This document shows positions 12,410 to 24,375 of a stretch of 64,000 nt of DNA, one piece after another. The stretch's first letter is position 1. The number at the start of each line of letters is the position of its first letter. The notes below the pieces were generated by a model. That model saw nothing but the letters and a program-made list of their open reading frames with translations. It did not search any database and was not told the DNA's origin. The position numbers were made by a program, and so were the translations under genes. This DNA comes from Spirometra erinaceieuropaei (taxonomy: Eukaryota; Platyhelminthes; Cestoda; Diphyllobothriidea; Diphyllobothriidae): the NCBI GenBank assembly GCA_902702965.1, contig CACRXP010000614.1, forward strand, positions 199,735 through 263,734. Direction: 5' to 3'.

Positions 12410-12741
12410 AAGAAAGAATCGAACACGATCTCAACCTCTTCCAAACATATGCTAATGCCGTCCTTCAGGACGGTGAATGTGTTACCGTGCACAAAGTTTT
12501 CCGTCTAGGAAACGCAGATGCGTTGCGTGAACTTCCAAGGCGTTTTAAAATTATTCTTGCAAATGAACCCCAGGCTTCACATCTCCTAGAAGAGAGGATG
12601 GTTCTTCGTCATTCGCATAAGGAGGTGTGTTTTCAGCCGGATTACGAACAGACAGAAAGATACAAGATGAGGGAGCTCTGGACAGAACTGAAAAGAAGGA
12701 CAGAAGGGGGGGAGAAGGGGTTGAAAATAAAGGAAGGCTAG
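12410..12741 (+). pseudogene. LINE ORF1 C-terminal domain remnant
   Basis: The frame contains VHKVFRLGN, FKIILAN, MVLRHS, FQPDYEQTERYKMRELW and GEKGLKIKEG. In CR1-like ORF1 proteins I know the order RLG...LK(V/I)(V/I)L...LR.S...F.PDY...ER.KMREL...GE..L.I, which fits. It is a nucleic-acid-binding chaperone domain by family knowledge. It is truncated by a stop at 12739, and the N-terminal half is in other frames. Confidence 0.7.
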
Positions 12742-12818
12742 GTACTACAGATTAAGCGATCGTTCCTGTGGCAAACCCCATTTGTAATCAGGGCCGACAC
12801 CCTCCGAGAAGACAGACA

Positions 12819-13672
12819 CTAAAGGTGCTGTACTCGAATGCGCAAAACCTGTTAAACAAGATGGATGAACCCAGGACTCTGATCGACGAGCACAAGCCAG
12901 ATATCATCGCCTTGACAGAAACATGGCTTTTTGAAGCTATTGAAGATCAAGAACGGGCGAATAATTCAAGTCAGGAGGACATTTCTCTGGCCGAATGCCG
13001 TCATTCTGACAGCCTAACCAACGCAAAAGTGCCAACTCCTGAGGCTGTGGCACCAGTGGTCGTTGTCTCGAAATCTATTACACTAACTGTCAGAGCCTCC
13101 TCAACAAACTACATGAACTCAGAATACTAGTCTCTGAACAGAAGCCTCACATAGTTGTCTTAACAGAGACATGGTTGTCTGAGGAGATAAGTAGTAGGGA
13201 AGTCAGTATTGAAGGCTACCAACTGTTCCGTTGTGACAGATTTCAACGAAGAGGAGGAGGCACAGTGATTTATGTGTCAAATGAAATTCCTTGCTGTCAG
13301 CGAAAAATAATCGATGACGCGCCGAGAACTTTTGAAATAATTTCATGCAAGATATGCATCAAACAATTACCGACACTTAACCTGTGTGTTATCTATTGGC
13401 CTCCCAGCTCGAATAAAATCGCCGATGTGTACTTGCTTAGTGTACTGGAGTCTTTATGTAAGCAGGAGAAATTACTACTTCTGGGTGACTTTAACGCTCC
13501 CCGAATAGACTGGAAAGTTCCCTTAGCAGACACCCCGTCCACGTCATTTGACCACAAGTTACTACAACTCTCCCTGAATGAATACCTCATTCAACACATA
13601 AAATTCGAAACAAGACTAAGAGACGGACAACTATCTAACTGTTTTGATCTCGTTTTTAGTAAAGAAGAATGA
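12819..13672 (+). pseudogene. LINE ORF2 endonuclease domain, with its N-terminal start present twice
   Basis: The first start reads LKVLYSNAQNLLNKMDE and then ALTETWL (12819-12930). About 250 bp later a second start reads YYTNCQSLLNKLHELR and VLTETWL (13068-13180), and continues through RGGGTVIYV to LLLGDFNAPRIDW and SNCFDLVF, the usual end of such nucleases. The two starts are in different frames. Catalytic landmarks (ETW, GDFN) are kept; the frame ends at 13670. Confidence 0.85.
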
Positions 13673-14330
13673 GTCATAAGAGAAGTGAATCCCCAAACTC
13701 CCCTCCGTTTAAGCGATTATATTGCTTTTACATGTGTGTGCTCTCTCCTATCGAACCAAAAACCAAAAATCAAGAGTCGCAGAAATATTTGGAAGGGTGA
13801 TTTTAACGCAATGAGACGTGCTCTTTTGGAAGAAACCTGGTTGGTCAACAACGAAGATTCTGAAGAATTCTGGCAGTACTTTCGCGGGATTATATAGCGT
13901 CTAATTGACTCCTATTGCCCACTTAAAGTAACCAGATCATGTGGGCGACCGCCGTGGGTCAATCCGACGACAAAAAAGGCCATGAAGAAGAAACAGAGGC
14001 CGTGGAAAAAGTGTCTGCAACTTCGAGATCCAGTATCACTCACCGAATGTAAGGATCAGCGCAATAAATGCCGCAAACAAATAGGGATTGCTAGAACTTC
14101 TTTCGAGCGCCGACTGATAGCAGAATCCATTACATGTCATGAGAAGTTAAATAAGTACATCCGTAGTAGGAGAAAACATAGGGACGAAATTGCGTGTCTT
14201 AAGGATAGCCTCGGAAATTTGCTATTCAAAGGGCCCTAGAAAGTGCAGTTACTGTCTGAGTTTTTTCAGTCGGTTTTTACGGAGGTGTCCTCAGAAGACG
14301 AAACAGCCGGGATTTTCAAATGCTCTAAGA
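13673..14330 (+). pseudogene. LINE ORF2 linker between endonuclease and RT
   Basis: This is the region between nuclease and polymerase, in two or three frames. One part reads YCPLKVTRSCGRPPWVN, as is common before the RT in this family (the P-W motif), followed by a basic helical stretch and a stop at 14237-14239. It is broken by several stops and frameshifts. Confidence 0.65.
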
Positions 14331-14369
14331 TACTGCCGTCATTGAAACCGGTGCCTTTTCCGTCGGAGA

Positions 14370-15525
14370 AGTATGACGCGTCGTCCGTCAAATAAAACCA
14401 GGCAAGTCTCCTGGACCCGACGGAATTCCTGGTCTGATACTTAAGCAGCTATCAAAGGAGCTGGCGAAGCCTCTTTCGATGCTCTTTGAGTTGTAAATGA
14501 GAGCATGAAGGCTGCCATCACAGTGGAAGACAGCTAACCTCGTTTCCTTACATAAAGGCGGTAGCAGGATGGCAGCAAGCTGTTTCAGGCCTATTAGCCT
14601 AACCTGCCTCTCGTGCAAAACGATGGTAGCTCTAGTAAAGAGTGCCATACAGCAATTTTGTGAAGAAAATAACCTCTTGCAGGAGTTTCAGCATGGCTTC
14701 CGGAGAGGACGTTCTTGCCTCTCAAATCTGCTAGCATGTCTGGAGATCTGGACCAGGGCCCTAGAGAAGTGTGTTGTAGTTGATGGCGTGTACATTGATT
14801 TTCGCAAGGCCTTCGATACTGTTGCGTACCAACGCCTTCTTCACAAAGTGAGCGCCATCGGCATCCGGGGAGATCTTCTGAACTGGATAGAGGCGTTTCT
14901 GGTTGGTAGGAAACGGCGTGTTTGCATCGGTGATGATATGTCAGAATGGGTGAGCGTGACCAGTGGTGTGCCTCAAGGCGCAGTTCTGGGACCATTGCTA
15001 TTCCTTCCTTATGTTAATGACAGCCTTAAGGAACTCGACTGTGGCAAAATAATATTTGCTGACGGCGTTTAGCTCTGGCAAGTCATTAAGATTCCTTACG
15101 ACCAGAGATCCCTCCAAAACAATCTTTATCGACTGCAAGCGTGGTCGGAGAAATGGCTTCTAGACTTCAATGTGCAGAAGTGTGCCGTCCTTCGTCTGCG
15201 TCCAACTAACTCTCATTCAAATGAGAGCCTGAGGACATATCATCTGAAAGATATAAGACTCACCGCAGAATCTTCACAGAAGGATCTCGGTGTTTGGATA
15301 CAGAACAATCTGAAACCAACACTGCAGTGCCACAAGGCTGCAAAAAACGCCATGGGAGTGCTGCATGCAATCAAAAGAGCGTTCGTTACCTTTGACCAAT
15401 ACATTTTTGGGAGAGTTTATGGCACCCTCGTTCGGCCCCACTTAGAATATGACATACAAGCATGGCGGCCGTGGCTTGTAAGGGAACAAGCATGCCTCGA
15501 ACGGGTGCAACGTAGGGCAATATAG
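14370..15525 (+). pseudogene. LINE reverse transcriptase domain, catalytic site mutated
   Basis: RT blocks in order: PGKSPGPDGIPG, WKTANLVSLHKGG, FRPISLTCLSCK, EFQHGFRRGRSC, VYIDFRKAFDTV (first catalytic Asp at about 14791-14820), SGVPQGAVLGPLLF, then FADGV at 15055-15069 where the family has FADDV. The loss of one of the paired aspartates and the stop right after it would abolish polymerase activity. Further stops lie near 14490-14510 and at 15523. The thumb region reads LGVWIQNNLKPT and VRPHLEYDIQAWRPW. Confidence 0.92.
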
Positions 15526-15590
15526 ATGGTAAACGGTCTAAAAAGCCAATTCTACACGGACAGACTGAATTGCCTTAATATATTTCCTCT

Positions 15591-15899
15591 GTGTTAAAGG
15601 CAAAAAGAAGGGATCTACTCCTGTTTTACAAGATAATAAATGGCCTTGAGCATGGACTTAGCTTTGAGGACATGTTTCAGTGGTACCTTTCACCCAATCT
15701 TCGTGGCCACTCGATGAAGCTACGGACAACAATGTCCAGACTGAACCTTTGTTCTGAATTTTCCACGCAAAGGGTAGTGGAGAAATGGAACGATCTCCCT
15801 CAGTCAGTCGTGGAGACGACATCCCTGCAACTCTTCAAGAAACGCTTGGATGATTATTTGTATCCCCTGTTTTCCCTCGACAGTCTGAATCTGAGCTAA
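15591..15899 (+). pseudogene. LINE ORF2 C-terminal end
   Basis: The frame contains KRRDLLLFYKIINGLEHGL, NLRGHSMKL and FSTQRVVEKWNDLPQSVV, the standard C-terminal tail of CR1-like ORF2 proteins downstream of the RT thumb. It ends with a stop at 15897. It is in a different frame from the preceding block because of a frameshift near 15560-15595. Confidence 0.85.
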
Positions 15900-16088
15900 A
15901 TACCCCGGTTCCCCACATATGTTTTCTCCGTGGCAATGCTACTCAAATGCATCAAGCACTATTCATATAGCGAACATCTTCATTGTTCGTGTACAGTTAT
16001 TTCTAACGAGTTGACATGTAATCAATAGGGTTTTCACAGGCTTTGCCTATCATCTTTATCAAATAAACTAAAACTAAACTAAAACTGA

Positions 16089-17990
16089 AAGAGCAATTAC
16101 ATGTACGCAAATTAGATACTCTTCCGCCTGTCTCACGTAAAAAACTGCGTTAAGTTTTCCTCAAAATGTATAGCTTATATTATCATGCGTTAAGTAAGAG
16201 CCAGAACGCCACAAACTTCGGGGAAGAATGCAGGTACTACAAACTAAGCTAAGCACCTATAGGCGTGGCGTTTGCATCCTATGCATAAATTGCCCTAATC
16301 TGCAGTCGTCACGGCTAATTAGTGCTAATGAAAACGAAAAGGCAAACAAATTAAAATATTTTTCTAACTCCTACATTTCCTTCGTTTTAGTGCGCATTGG
16401 ATAAATAATGCAGCTGAAGTGTTTCACATTACTGTTTCAGTTATTTAAGAGGCTTTGTGCATGCTGTATCGAAATTTGTAAAGGACTTTTACAGTCACAG
16501 TAGGAAGCGTCATCTATATAACTGCAAACAACGAGAACTTTCCCAGTCTCCTGTGCATTTTACCGTTGATTAGAAGCTCTCAAAACTGAAAACCATTCAG
16601 CGGCATTTAAAGAACGACTGAAGGTATGCAGCAAGGAAACCGTAGTTTGGCCGGGAAGAAATACTACTGCGGAACGAAAAATAGCATGTTTGTCAATGTG
16701 TCTGTTAATCACAGTACACATCATGTGTTAGGATTCGCCCAGTGGACATGAACACTTCTGACGCCAATGCATGCGAATTCGAAAAAAGTCCACTTTGGTT
16801 CAGTTGGGCGCATATTTGTCAAAGAAGCGAAGGAATTTTATATCAAATTCTCCCGACGGCGTTTTGAGACGTGTGGCGAAGCATAAAGCTGATAGTTAAC
16901 AGTCATATTATTTCAATAATTAAATGGCCCTTACACGGGGATAACGATGAGAATGAGTTTTTAAGACGTTTTTATTAATTACCTTATCCATTGTTGCATT
17001 AGTTTTCTTAGACAGACTGCAAGGTCTTAAATTTTGCCGTTTTTACGAGTGTTAAGTTAAATTTACAAATGGTTCTGTGGTTAACGCATTTACGAAATAT
17101 AGATTGCCAGTCTTTGGAAACCCTTCCGACATATACGTGAGGCAATTTCTTGTCTATGAATTATTGATCGTGTATTTACATATACTTCACAATTTACATC
17201 TTTTGCTCTATGTATCAACAACAACCTGCTCTCGAGCATCGAAAAGCAATCAGGTAGGTCAGTGAAATGGGACATTTTCGTAAAACAGGTAGCCCTGCGC
17301 TGAATTCTACGTGAGATTAATTTTAAGGTTTGTGCTGGTGCCAGGACACTGGAATAGATGCCATTCTAGAGTGTGGAGCAAGGGCATGGTTTATGGCAGA
17401 GGGTTACCTAAACCCAGGAATAATTCGTGCTGAGGGATAGAGGTGAATATCTAAAAATCTAAAAACGTTGTGGTATCACAAATTCAGAAGACGAGGTGGC
17501 GTGCAAACGTTGCTTTCGATAACTCATCTTCAGGCGGGTACATTTATATGGGAACGGGGCACGGTGTTTGAAATAGTCGATACAATTTAGTTTCTAGAAT
17601 ACAGGCTAGACCAGAGGGGAAGGTTGCAGAAGGTTTTTTGCAGTTAGAAATTGTGAACGTTTATTATTTGCTATGTAATGATACCAGCGAATGAATTTAC
17701 TGCCCCTGTGCAAACGACTTCAAAAAGGCATTTCGTTGTCATATTGCCATGTTGACCACCGTCAGGCAACAGCTACCGCGAGGTCTTTGGATTACTTTCT
17801 CTGGCAAGTACAACCAAATATCACCGGTTAGTTTTTTTTTAGCCCAACGGCTCCCCAGAGTAAGTAACTACGGCTATAAACCATAACCTTGACTTTTGGA
17901 CAACTTCGCCTTTATAACTGGGGTTCCTAATCCCGTGAAACAACTGGGCGCTTTTACTGTTGTGCGTCTTGAAATGGACCAAACGCAGGC
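16089..17990. other. No gene recognised
   Basis: AT-rich sequence after the LINE tail. ORFs are short and show no second copy, splice structure or familiar motif. Nothing I can support. Confidence 0.5.
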
Positions 17991-17999
17991 TTATCAAAA

Positions 18000-18100
18000 C
18001 TGTTATTGTATATATTCAACTATCCAACGCACTAACCACTGAAACGCGGGCTCAATGTCCTATCGGTCGCGATCGGGTAAATAAGGTGGGTGAGGGGTGT
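18000..18100 (-). repeat. Possible decayed tRNA-SINE head
   Basis: The minus strand reads GCCCGCGTTTCAGTGGTTAG, similar to the A-box part of the SINE at 2566, followed by TGCGTTGGAT. No convincing B box follows. It abuts the complete MITE at 18190. Confidence 0.3.
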
Positions 18101-18189
18101 TCACAGATTTCGTTACGGATCCTCTCGGGTCCAGATTTTCGGGAGAGAGCCCAGGAAATGCTGCGCATTTCTGCCCTAAATATAGACTA

Positions 18190-19120
18190 CAATAGATGTG
18201 CTAACTCATGAAATGTCGACCAAAATTTCGAAATGCGTTCTCGATACGAAAAGATTAATTAAATAATGTTGTAAAACTCATCATGATGCAGCATACACCT
18301 ATAATGATCCACTTACCCCAGGGTGTGGGCTTTTGAAAGAACTTATTTTCAGCTGCATTCAAGATCACTACTCTGTAAAAATAACTACCTAATTAGTATG
18401 CAATTTTGTCATTGATTTTCGATGCCCTAGAAAATTCAATTATATTTTATCGGTAGAAAATAACGTCTTCTCCCAACTTCATACTCAAAAGAACAGTATA
18501 CTTCAGTTGTGAAAAACTTTTCTAATTCCCGACTAATTTTGAACACGACCTTCTGTTACACATGCATTCAGGGTTTCAAAACTACAAGCCGTATATTTTC
18601 CGTGTGCGGAAAACCATGCATTTCTCTACAGTGTTTATATGAGACCATACGAGGTTCATAAAATTGAGCAGTGGATTTGAGCAATATTGTTAACTTTACA
18701 AGCCACATTCGTAAATGCAGATACATGAGGTTTCATGAGCGGCCATTTAACGGTATTAAAAAATGCACAATGAGTAACTATTTTAAAACCGAATTATACT
18801 CTTCTTTTGAATATGAGAGTAAAAAAAGATGTAATTTTCTACCGAATAAGCAAAAGAATGAATTTTTTTATGCATGTTTTCCGTGAAATATGATTGAATT
18901 TTCAAGGGCATCGAAAATCAATGAGAAAATTGCATGCTACTTTAGTAGTTATTTTTTGCAGAGTAGAGATCTTGCATGCAGCCGAACCCTGAGGTAGCGG
19001 GATCATTATAGATTTATGCTGAATCGTCATTAGTTTTACGACACTACTTAATTTATATTTTCGAGACGAGAACGCATTTCGCAATTTTGGTTGACATTTC
19101 ATGAGTTAGCACATCTGCTG
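18190..19120. mobile_element. Complete foldback MITE (Tc1/mariner-like) with TA target site
   Basis: Terminal inverted repeats of roughly 250 bp: 18190 onward reads CAATAGATGTGCTAACTCAT and the last bases up to 19120 are its near-perfect reverse complement. TA flanks both ends (18188-18189 and 19121-19122). The ends of related copies converge on CAGTGTGTGGGCT, similar to Tc1/mariner ends. The interior contains a 71-codon frame (18671-18886) that recurs in decayed form in other copies but matches no transposase. Non-autonomous. Confidence 0.82.
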
Positions 19121-19122
19121 TA

Positions 19123-20835
19123 ATTCACGCGTTAGTCCTTGTGTCTGCATTAATTTTGCTGTAGAGCACACAATGCACATCATCATTGGCGACGCAATCG
19201 AGTTCGTCGACGTCCCAAAATTGCCGGCTGTGTTGACCAACTCGTCAGTCGCAAGCTGTTTGACTTAGGTTTTACTGGCAACTAGTCATTTAGCAGGTGC
19301 AGTGTCCTGCACCCTAAGTATTTAGCAGGGAGACTCACCCTGAATAGGATAATTAGATATGCAGGAAGCGGGCAGTCAAAAGCCGTTTATCACCTTACTA
19401 GAGGTTACATGAATGACCTACTCACTCGTGCCTAAACACCGAACTATTTTGATGAAATGGAGGCAATTATTGAGGTGAATGAAAAAACCGTTAATTGTGC
19501 TCCACAGATACTGAATCCCATGAATTCTAAAACTTCACCTGCATTTGTCGCCAGTATGTGATAATGTCACTGATAGTGTGTCCAAGGATGAATGTGGAAC
19601 GTTAGGCAAAAAACAATTCTCTTAGTGATTGCGTTGAGTCGCTAGTTGCATAGATAGACAATTACGGTTCAGAGCTCGTAAGGAAATCAAATAATATACG
19701 GCGTTTTTTAATTCTGCATGTTTCGCCACGTTTAACTTGAACAAATTCAATTTTGTCCAAGTCAACGAAATGACTCTTATGACACATTCTCACTTCAGCC
19801 GTTGTCGTGAGACCGGAGCACAGAAGTTAATCATTACTATACCACTCAAATCTCTAGCGGAAGAAAAGCCACGAATACACGGTGTAAATTTAACCACAAA
19901 AATATGTGATCTACCTAGATTCTACGTAGATTCTCGGTCTTAGAAAGCAATTTTTTACTTTCATTTTAATCCAAGCATTCAATAAGGTAGCAGAAAATGA
20001 ATCTATCTTTTTAATATGACTATTTGCATTGCCTTTTCATACGTAATATTTTGAATTATTTTGCAAAAAAGGAGGAAATTGTTTGCAGGTAACTACAGAA
20101 GCATATTGGTTTTCATTTTTAGCACATTAAGCAGTAAACTTCAAACACAAATTACTGGTAAGGATTCTGTGTCGACAGTGGATAAATGATATCGACTTTA
20201 GCGTTCCCCACCCAATGTGGCGCGCCAGTCATGCGTTAATCCTTGGTTTGAATTTCTCTGCCCTTACGGCAAAGGTATAATTTTGACTGAAGATTTCGGT
20301 AATAATTTTCTTCTTGTTTCAAATATAATGTTGGCAAATTTTAAGCAAATGACCGAAGTTATTTCAGTTTTAGATTATCCAGCACTGAATTGTCAGGGGA
20401 ATCCAACAAAGGTTGCAGTCCATGACATTTTTACGCCTGCGCTCACCATCTTTCACTAATTATTGGTTACTATAAATGGTATCCATGTGTAGACACAAGA
20501 AATAGAAAATGCTTTTTCCTTCGTGAAGTTAATCTTTCCACTACTCGTCAGTGTCTCTCATACTTTGTACCATCATTAACAGTTTTAGAGGCTGATATTT
20601 GGTCATTTCATAATACTACTAACGGCGTGTTGGGACCTTGCTATAGACCTCGTCGTAAATTAATAACTGAACGCTGTGGTCCACAAGCCAGCATATTATA
20701 TAAAGTCATGGCCATAAAACATAAAGTCAATAACACATTTAGTTTTAATGAGTACTGGTCGCATCCAGACAGTCAGTTTATTTCACACCATCAAAAATGT
20801 TTCTCTTCAGGATACTTTAAAAAAATGCGTTTTTG
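19123..20835. other. No gene recognised downstream of paralogue E
   Basis: The next family exons (6 onward) would be expected here on the minus strand if E were complete, but I could not find them. The ORFs at 19737 and 20217 (+) are isolated and unfamiliar. Confidence 0.45.
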
Positions 20836-21378
20836 TTACCCCGTATTCGTGTTGACCCCTTGGTTGACGATCCATGCCAGTTCCACCTTGGTGGATGAAG
20901 TAGGTAGGGTTTCATTTTGCCCAGCAAACCTGTCCAAACCTGTTAGTTGCATATAGATTTTCATGTCCATTTTAAAGTTGAGTTTGAAAAAATCAGCACT
21001 CCATTTTCCCTTTGCGAGTAAAACCGTAAACAACACCTCTAAAATGTTAACATATTTTGGCAGAATCTTTTGTAAGTCACTTGTTCGTAATTTTTCTTTC
21101 CTCTATACAGGCATGTATAAAGGGCCATATTTTCCAGTCCACGCTTTGCTGTGTATCGCAGCACAAATTGTTCACCTCCATTCCCAAAAGCTGATATCCG
21201 TGCGACATTGGGCGTTTTGAGGTAGAATAATAGCATTCAATAAAGCTCACTTCGGTTGTGAGAAAAAAAATTATTAAGCCATTTAACATGGAGTAGTTCT
21301 CGATTTCGAGTTCGCAAATGGCTTAGCGCATGGCAACGACTGTCCACATATGGTCGTCTTGTTAAAGCAGCATGTTGT
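20836..21378 (-). pseudogene. Divergent paralogue E: three consecutive exons of the family
   Basis: In gene order there are three exons. A 52-bp exon (21378-21327) ends ICGQSLPC and keeps cysteines and glycine at the same positions as copy A exon 3 (EICGYPHSC), with an AG before it. An exon starting at 21190 after ATATCAG contains VLRYTAKRG and YTCLYRG, against VMRYKAKQG and YTCEYRK. An exon starting at 20939 after CTAACAG reads LDRFAGQNE then KVELAWIVN, against LDDFRGKNK and VFELKWLLN. The 52-bp exon has CT in place of the GT donor, and the other donors are poor. Intron lengths are much shorter than in A or B. It is an old relative, probably defective. Confidence 0.55.
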
Positions 21379-21379
21379 C

Positions 21380-22679
21380 TCAAATAGGGCATAAATACGC
21401 AAATAAGTTTAACTTCTATGCAAAGGCAGAAAGTGGATCCAAGGTTACGATCACGAATGCCTTATATGTGCAAGTAAACTCTATTTTATTGAACTATTCC
21501 ATTCAGTGGGCTCGTCAGGAAAATAACGTCGGTCCTTCCTGGTATGTTTGTCGGCTATTACATTATTTTACGAAAACCAGTTTTTTGGTTCATTTACAAT
21601 AAGTTCATGTTTAAAACACCGGCTTTGTGAAAAGTGAGCAGACCTAATCGACAGATGTGTAAAGTGGGTTACAGCTATAACGAAGCATACATCATTTTAG
21701 AGACGCATTTCAGTTTTCTCTATGTTTGTGCTAGTACTCGACTCAGCAGATAGAATACGCCACAGGTTTTGTTGAATTTTGTATTCTTACTTGCCTAGAT
21801 CTTGGTCGCTAAAGAGAAATTCAGCAATATTTTTTATTCTCGAAATAAAAATTGCGGTTTGTGCTACTTTTGAAACTAAAAAGGAAAAAGAAAAATCGGT
21901 TATATACGTACGTCAGTGAGAGTTTAGAAAAGACAGGGGATTCAAGCGGCATAAAAACTCCATGCCGTGGGTCGCAATGATGTAAGCGGAGAAGATATAT
22001 GCATATTCGAATGCGATGGCCCAACGGTATTTCGGAAAATATAAATTTTGCTTGACGTGCAGTAATCTTTAAAGGTTTTATATGTGTAAACGGTACACAG
22101 TGAAACACTTGTTTTTCTGTAAACTAACACAGGAAAATTAAAGCAGCTTCCGCTCACAACTTTATCAACTCGGCATTCACTTCGTATTTCTTGTAATTCT
22201 CTCTGGAGACCATGGAAGAAGCGTCATATATGTAAGTGATCCTCTCTTTTGGGTGTAAAATAGAATTCGGCTGCCGCACGCATATCTATCTGTCAAGTGC
22301 CACAAATAGCAGTCGGAAACGATGAGTGAAAATGAATTCGGAAACTGTTTCCGAAATCCATATTTCAATTTTCCGTCCACCCAGGAAATAGCATGTCTAT
22401 GAACCATGTACCCATCACGTGCTCGTACATTTGGCAATTTTTATCCCCCCCACGTCAAATAGGGCATTTCAAAATGGATGGAGGCTGACTTTTAACCGCA
22501 TTATGCATCACGATACCAAGCAAATTCAACCTTATGGGCCTCCTCGCGGACGACAAATTTTTTGATGTTTTGTCACTCGCCGTTTTCTGCTAACTGCGAA
22601 CTACATGTTCAACTGAGAATTTCTAGTGAGTATTTGCGTTTTCTAAGCGTATTCTTATATGATAACTAAACAACTTGGT
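21380..22679. other. No gene recognised upstream of paralogue E
   Basis: This is where family exons 1-2 of E would lie on the minus strand. A short stretch with KAFVIVTLDP (about 21450) weakly recalls TCVIVTIDGP of copy B exon 5, but without matching splice sites. Otherwise nothing. Confidence 0.4.
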
Positions 22680-23387
22680 TATGGAACGAACTATAAATGT
22701 GGATATGACCTATACAGTTAACTTTAGATGCCGCGTTGGTATAAGCAGAGACATGACGTTTTCTGAACGGTCATTTCACGGTATTGAAAAGTCCCACAAT
22801 TGGACAACTTTTGAAAACCGAATAATACATTCTTTGAGTATAACACGAAAAATTGTTAATTCGCTCTACCGTCAAACTTGGATTCAGGGTTTACAAAATT
22901 AATTCGTATATTTTCCGCGTACGACAAGCCACACATTTCCCTACAGACTGTACAGGGTTCATAAAATTGAGCAAAGCCTTTGATCCGAATTGTTAATATA
23001 ACAAGCCACATTAGTAAAAGCACCGTACTTAAAAGTCCCACAATTACAAAAGTTTTTAAACCGAATGATAACACTCCTTTGAGTATAAATTTCGAAGAAG
23101 ACTTAATTGTCTACCGAGTCGGCAAAAGAATGTACGCCTTGCATGAAATATAATTCGACTTTTGGAGGCATCGAAAATCAATGAGAAATTTCATGCCACA
23201 TAAGTAGTCGTTTTTTACAAAGTGTGGTTTTTCTATGCAGACGGAAGGATTTTCATTCGAATAACTGAAAATATATGGAATTATATTACAGACTGACGAC
23301 TTTTACAACACTAACTGATAAATCTTTTCGAAATAAAAACGGATTTCAGAATTTCGGTTGGCATTTTATAAGTGAGCCCAACCACTG
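22680..23387. mobile_element. Partial copy of the foldback MITE
   Basis: It shares the interior (NFTSH-like segment) and one terminal repeat with the 18190-19120 element, ending ...GCCCAACCACTG at 23387 followed by TA. Internally the interior segment appears twice (around 22700-22900 and 22970-23150). The left terminal repeat is missing. It is followed by a linker and the 750-bp repeat in the same arrangement as at 60.1-61.8 kb. Confidence 0.68.
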
Positions 23388-23629
23388 TACGGAGGTAACT
23401 TCTCAGAGGCAACATGCATCAGTTACTTACTTCCGCCATGGACATTTAATTGTTTGTCATCTGTATAAGTGGTTTCTGCTATCAGGATAGGGAGTAAGGC
23501 TGCAATGGTTTCCTCCTGCTCTGACCCATATAACATCTTATTTACTTGGGAACTGAACTGTCCCCCAACTTGTTTCTCTAAATACCTCGTGATATTTACG
23601 TTGATGTGCCGTATTTGACTAGCACAGAC

Positions 23630-24375
23630 GGTCTGCTTAGTTTTGCCAGTCAATATGCTCGATCCTGCCTACAACATTCGTGACTGTCATGACAGCGGGC
23701 TTCGGTATGATTAGGGCAGGGCGGGTGCGGCAGATGCAGCGCAAGTCTGCTGTCAGAACAAAATAATTTATGCAAATGTGTACCGTCACTGAGCCCACCC
23801 TACATACGGTGGACACGGTCGTAATCGACGGTTAAATTAAATGCCTTTTCTCAACACGTCTTGAACGTTTGTAAAACTTTGCATAATTCACTTAAACATA
23901 GCCATTTTCTAGCGAAGTCAGTCCTAGACTGACATGCTGGCTCTTGGGTTACCGTGCGAGACGTCGCGTATCTGGCATACATTTGTGAACCAGACAGGCT
24001 CTGAGCTGCTGGCCTTTCTGTCGAAGAGTTGCGGCAGTCTTTGTCTGGATCTACAATACAGTGACGCTAGAACCAGTGAGCCTGTCATTTATTTCGAACA
24101 GATGTTCACGGGAAATTTTCACTGCAGACACCTGATGAGCACGCAGCTGCAATTTAACCCGTAGCCTTCGCGTAGTATGTCCTCAAACATAAGCTGATCA
24201 AGAAAGCTGTCGAAAATCTCCCATCAGCATTTGAATTAGTGGATGCTTAGATGAAACAACTGTTGTAAATTCCAACACATTTCGCTGTTGATGGTTCGCA
24301 AAATGCTCGACCTCTCGTCCTTCATCATCGCTGTACTTGAATTATCAAATTACGGCAGAGAGATCCTTTAAATGA
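23630..24375 (+). repeat. 750-bp dispersed repeat, copy 1
   Basis: This sequence recurs inverted at about 59160-59900 and 60115-60870. Landmarks are CCAGTCAATATGCTCGATCC, GGTGGACACGGTCGTAATCG, ACCAGACAGGCTCTGAGCTG and AAAATGCTCGACC. A 76-codon frame inside (23934-24164) is not kept open in all copies, so it is probably not coding. The element class is unknown. Confidence 0.75.

Larger units (their letters stand above)
11820..16088 (+). mobile_element. Degenerate CR1/Jockey-type LINE
   Basis: A non-LTR retrotransposon with an ORF1 remnant, an apurinic-type endonuclease, a reverse transcriptase and a 3' end in short AAACT-type repeats (16060-16088). There is no RNase H. Many stops and frameshifts, and loss of a catalytic aspartate in the RT, make it inactive. 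The 5' boundary is uncertain because the start of ORF1 cannot be fixed. The product of an intact element would copy its own RNA at a nicked target in the nucleus. The sequence recalls LINEs of flatworms, which supports the host guess. Confidence 0.93.

Noticed and set aside
14594..14995. 133-codon minus-strand ORF
   Set aside because: It is the antisense shadow of the LINE reverse transcriptase frame.
18671..18886. A gene encoded in the MITE interior
   Set aside because: The frame recurs in other copies only in decayed form with shifted frames and has no transposase motif. It reflects shared element sequence rather than coding.
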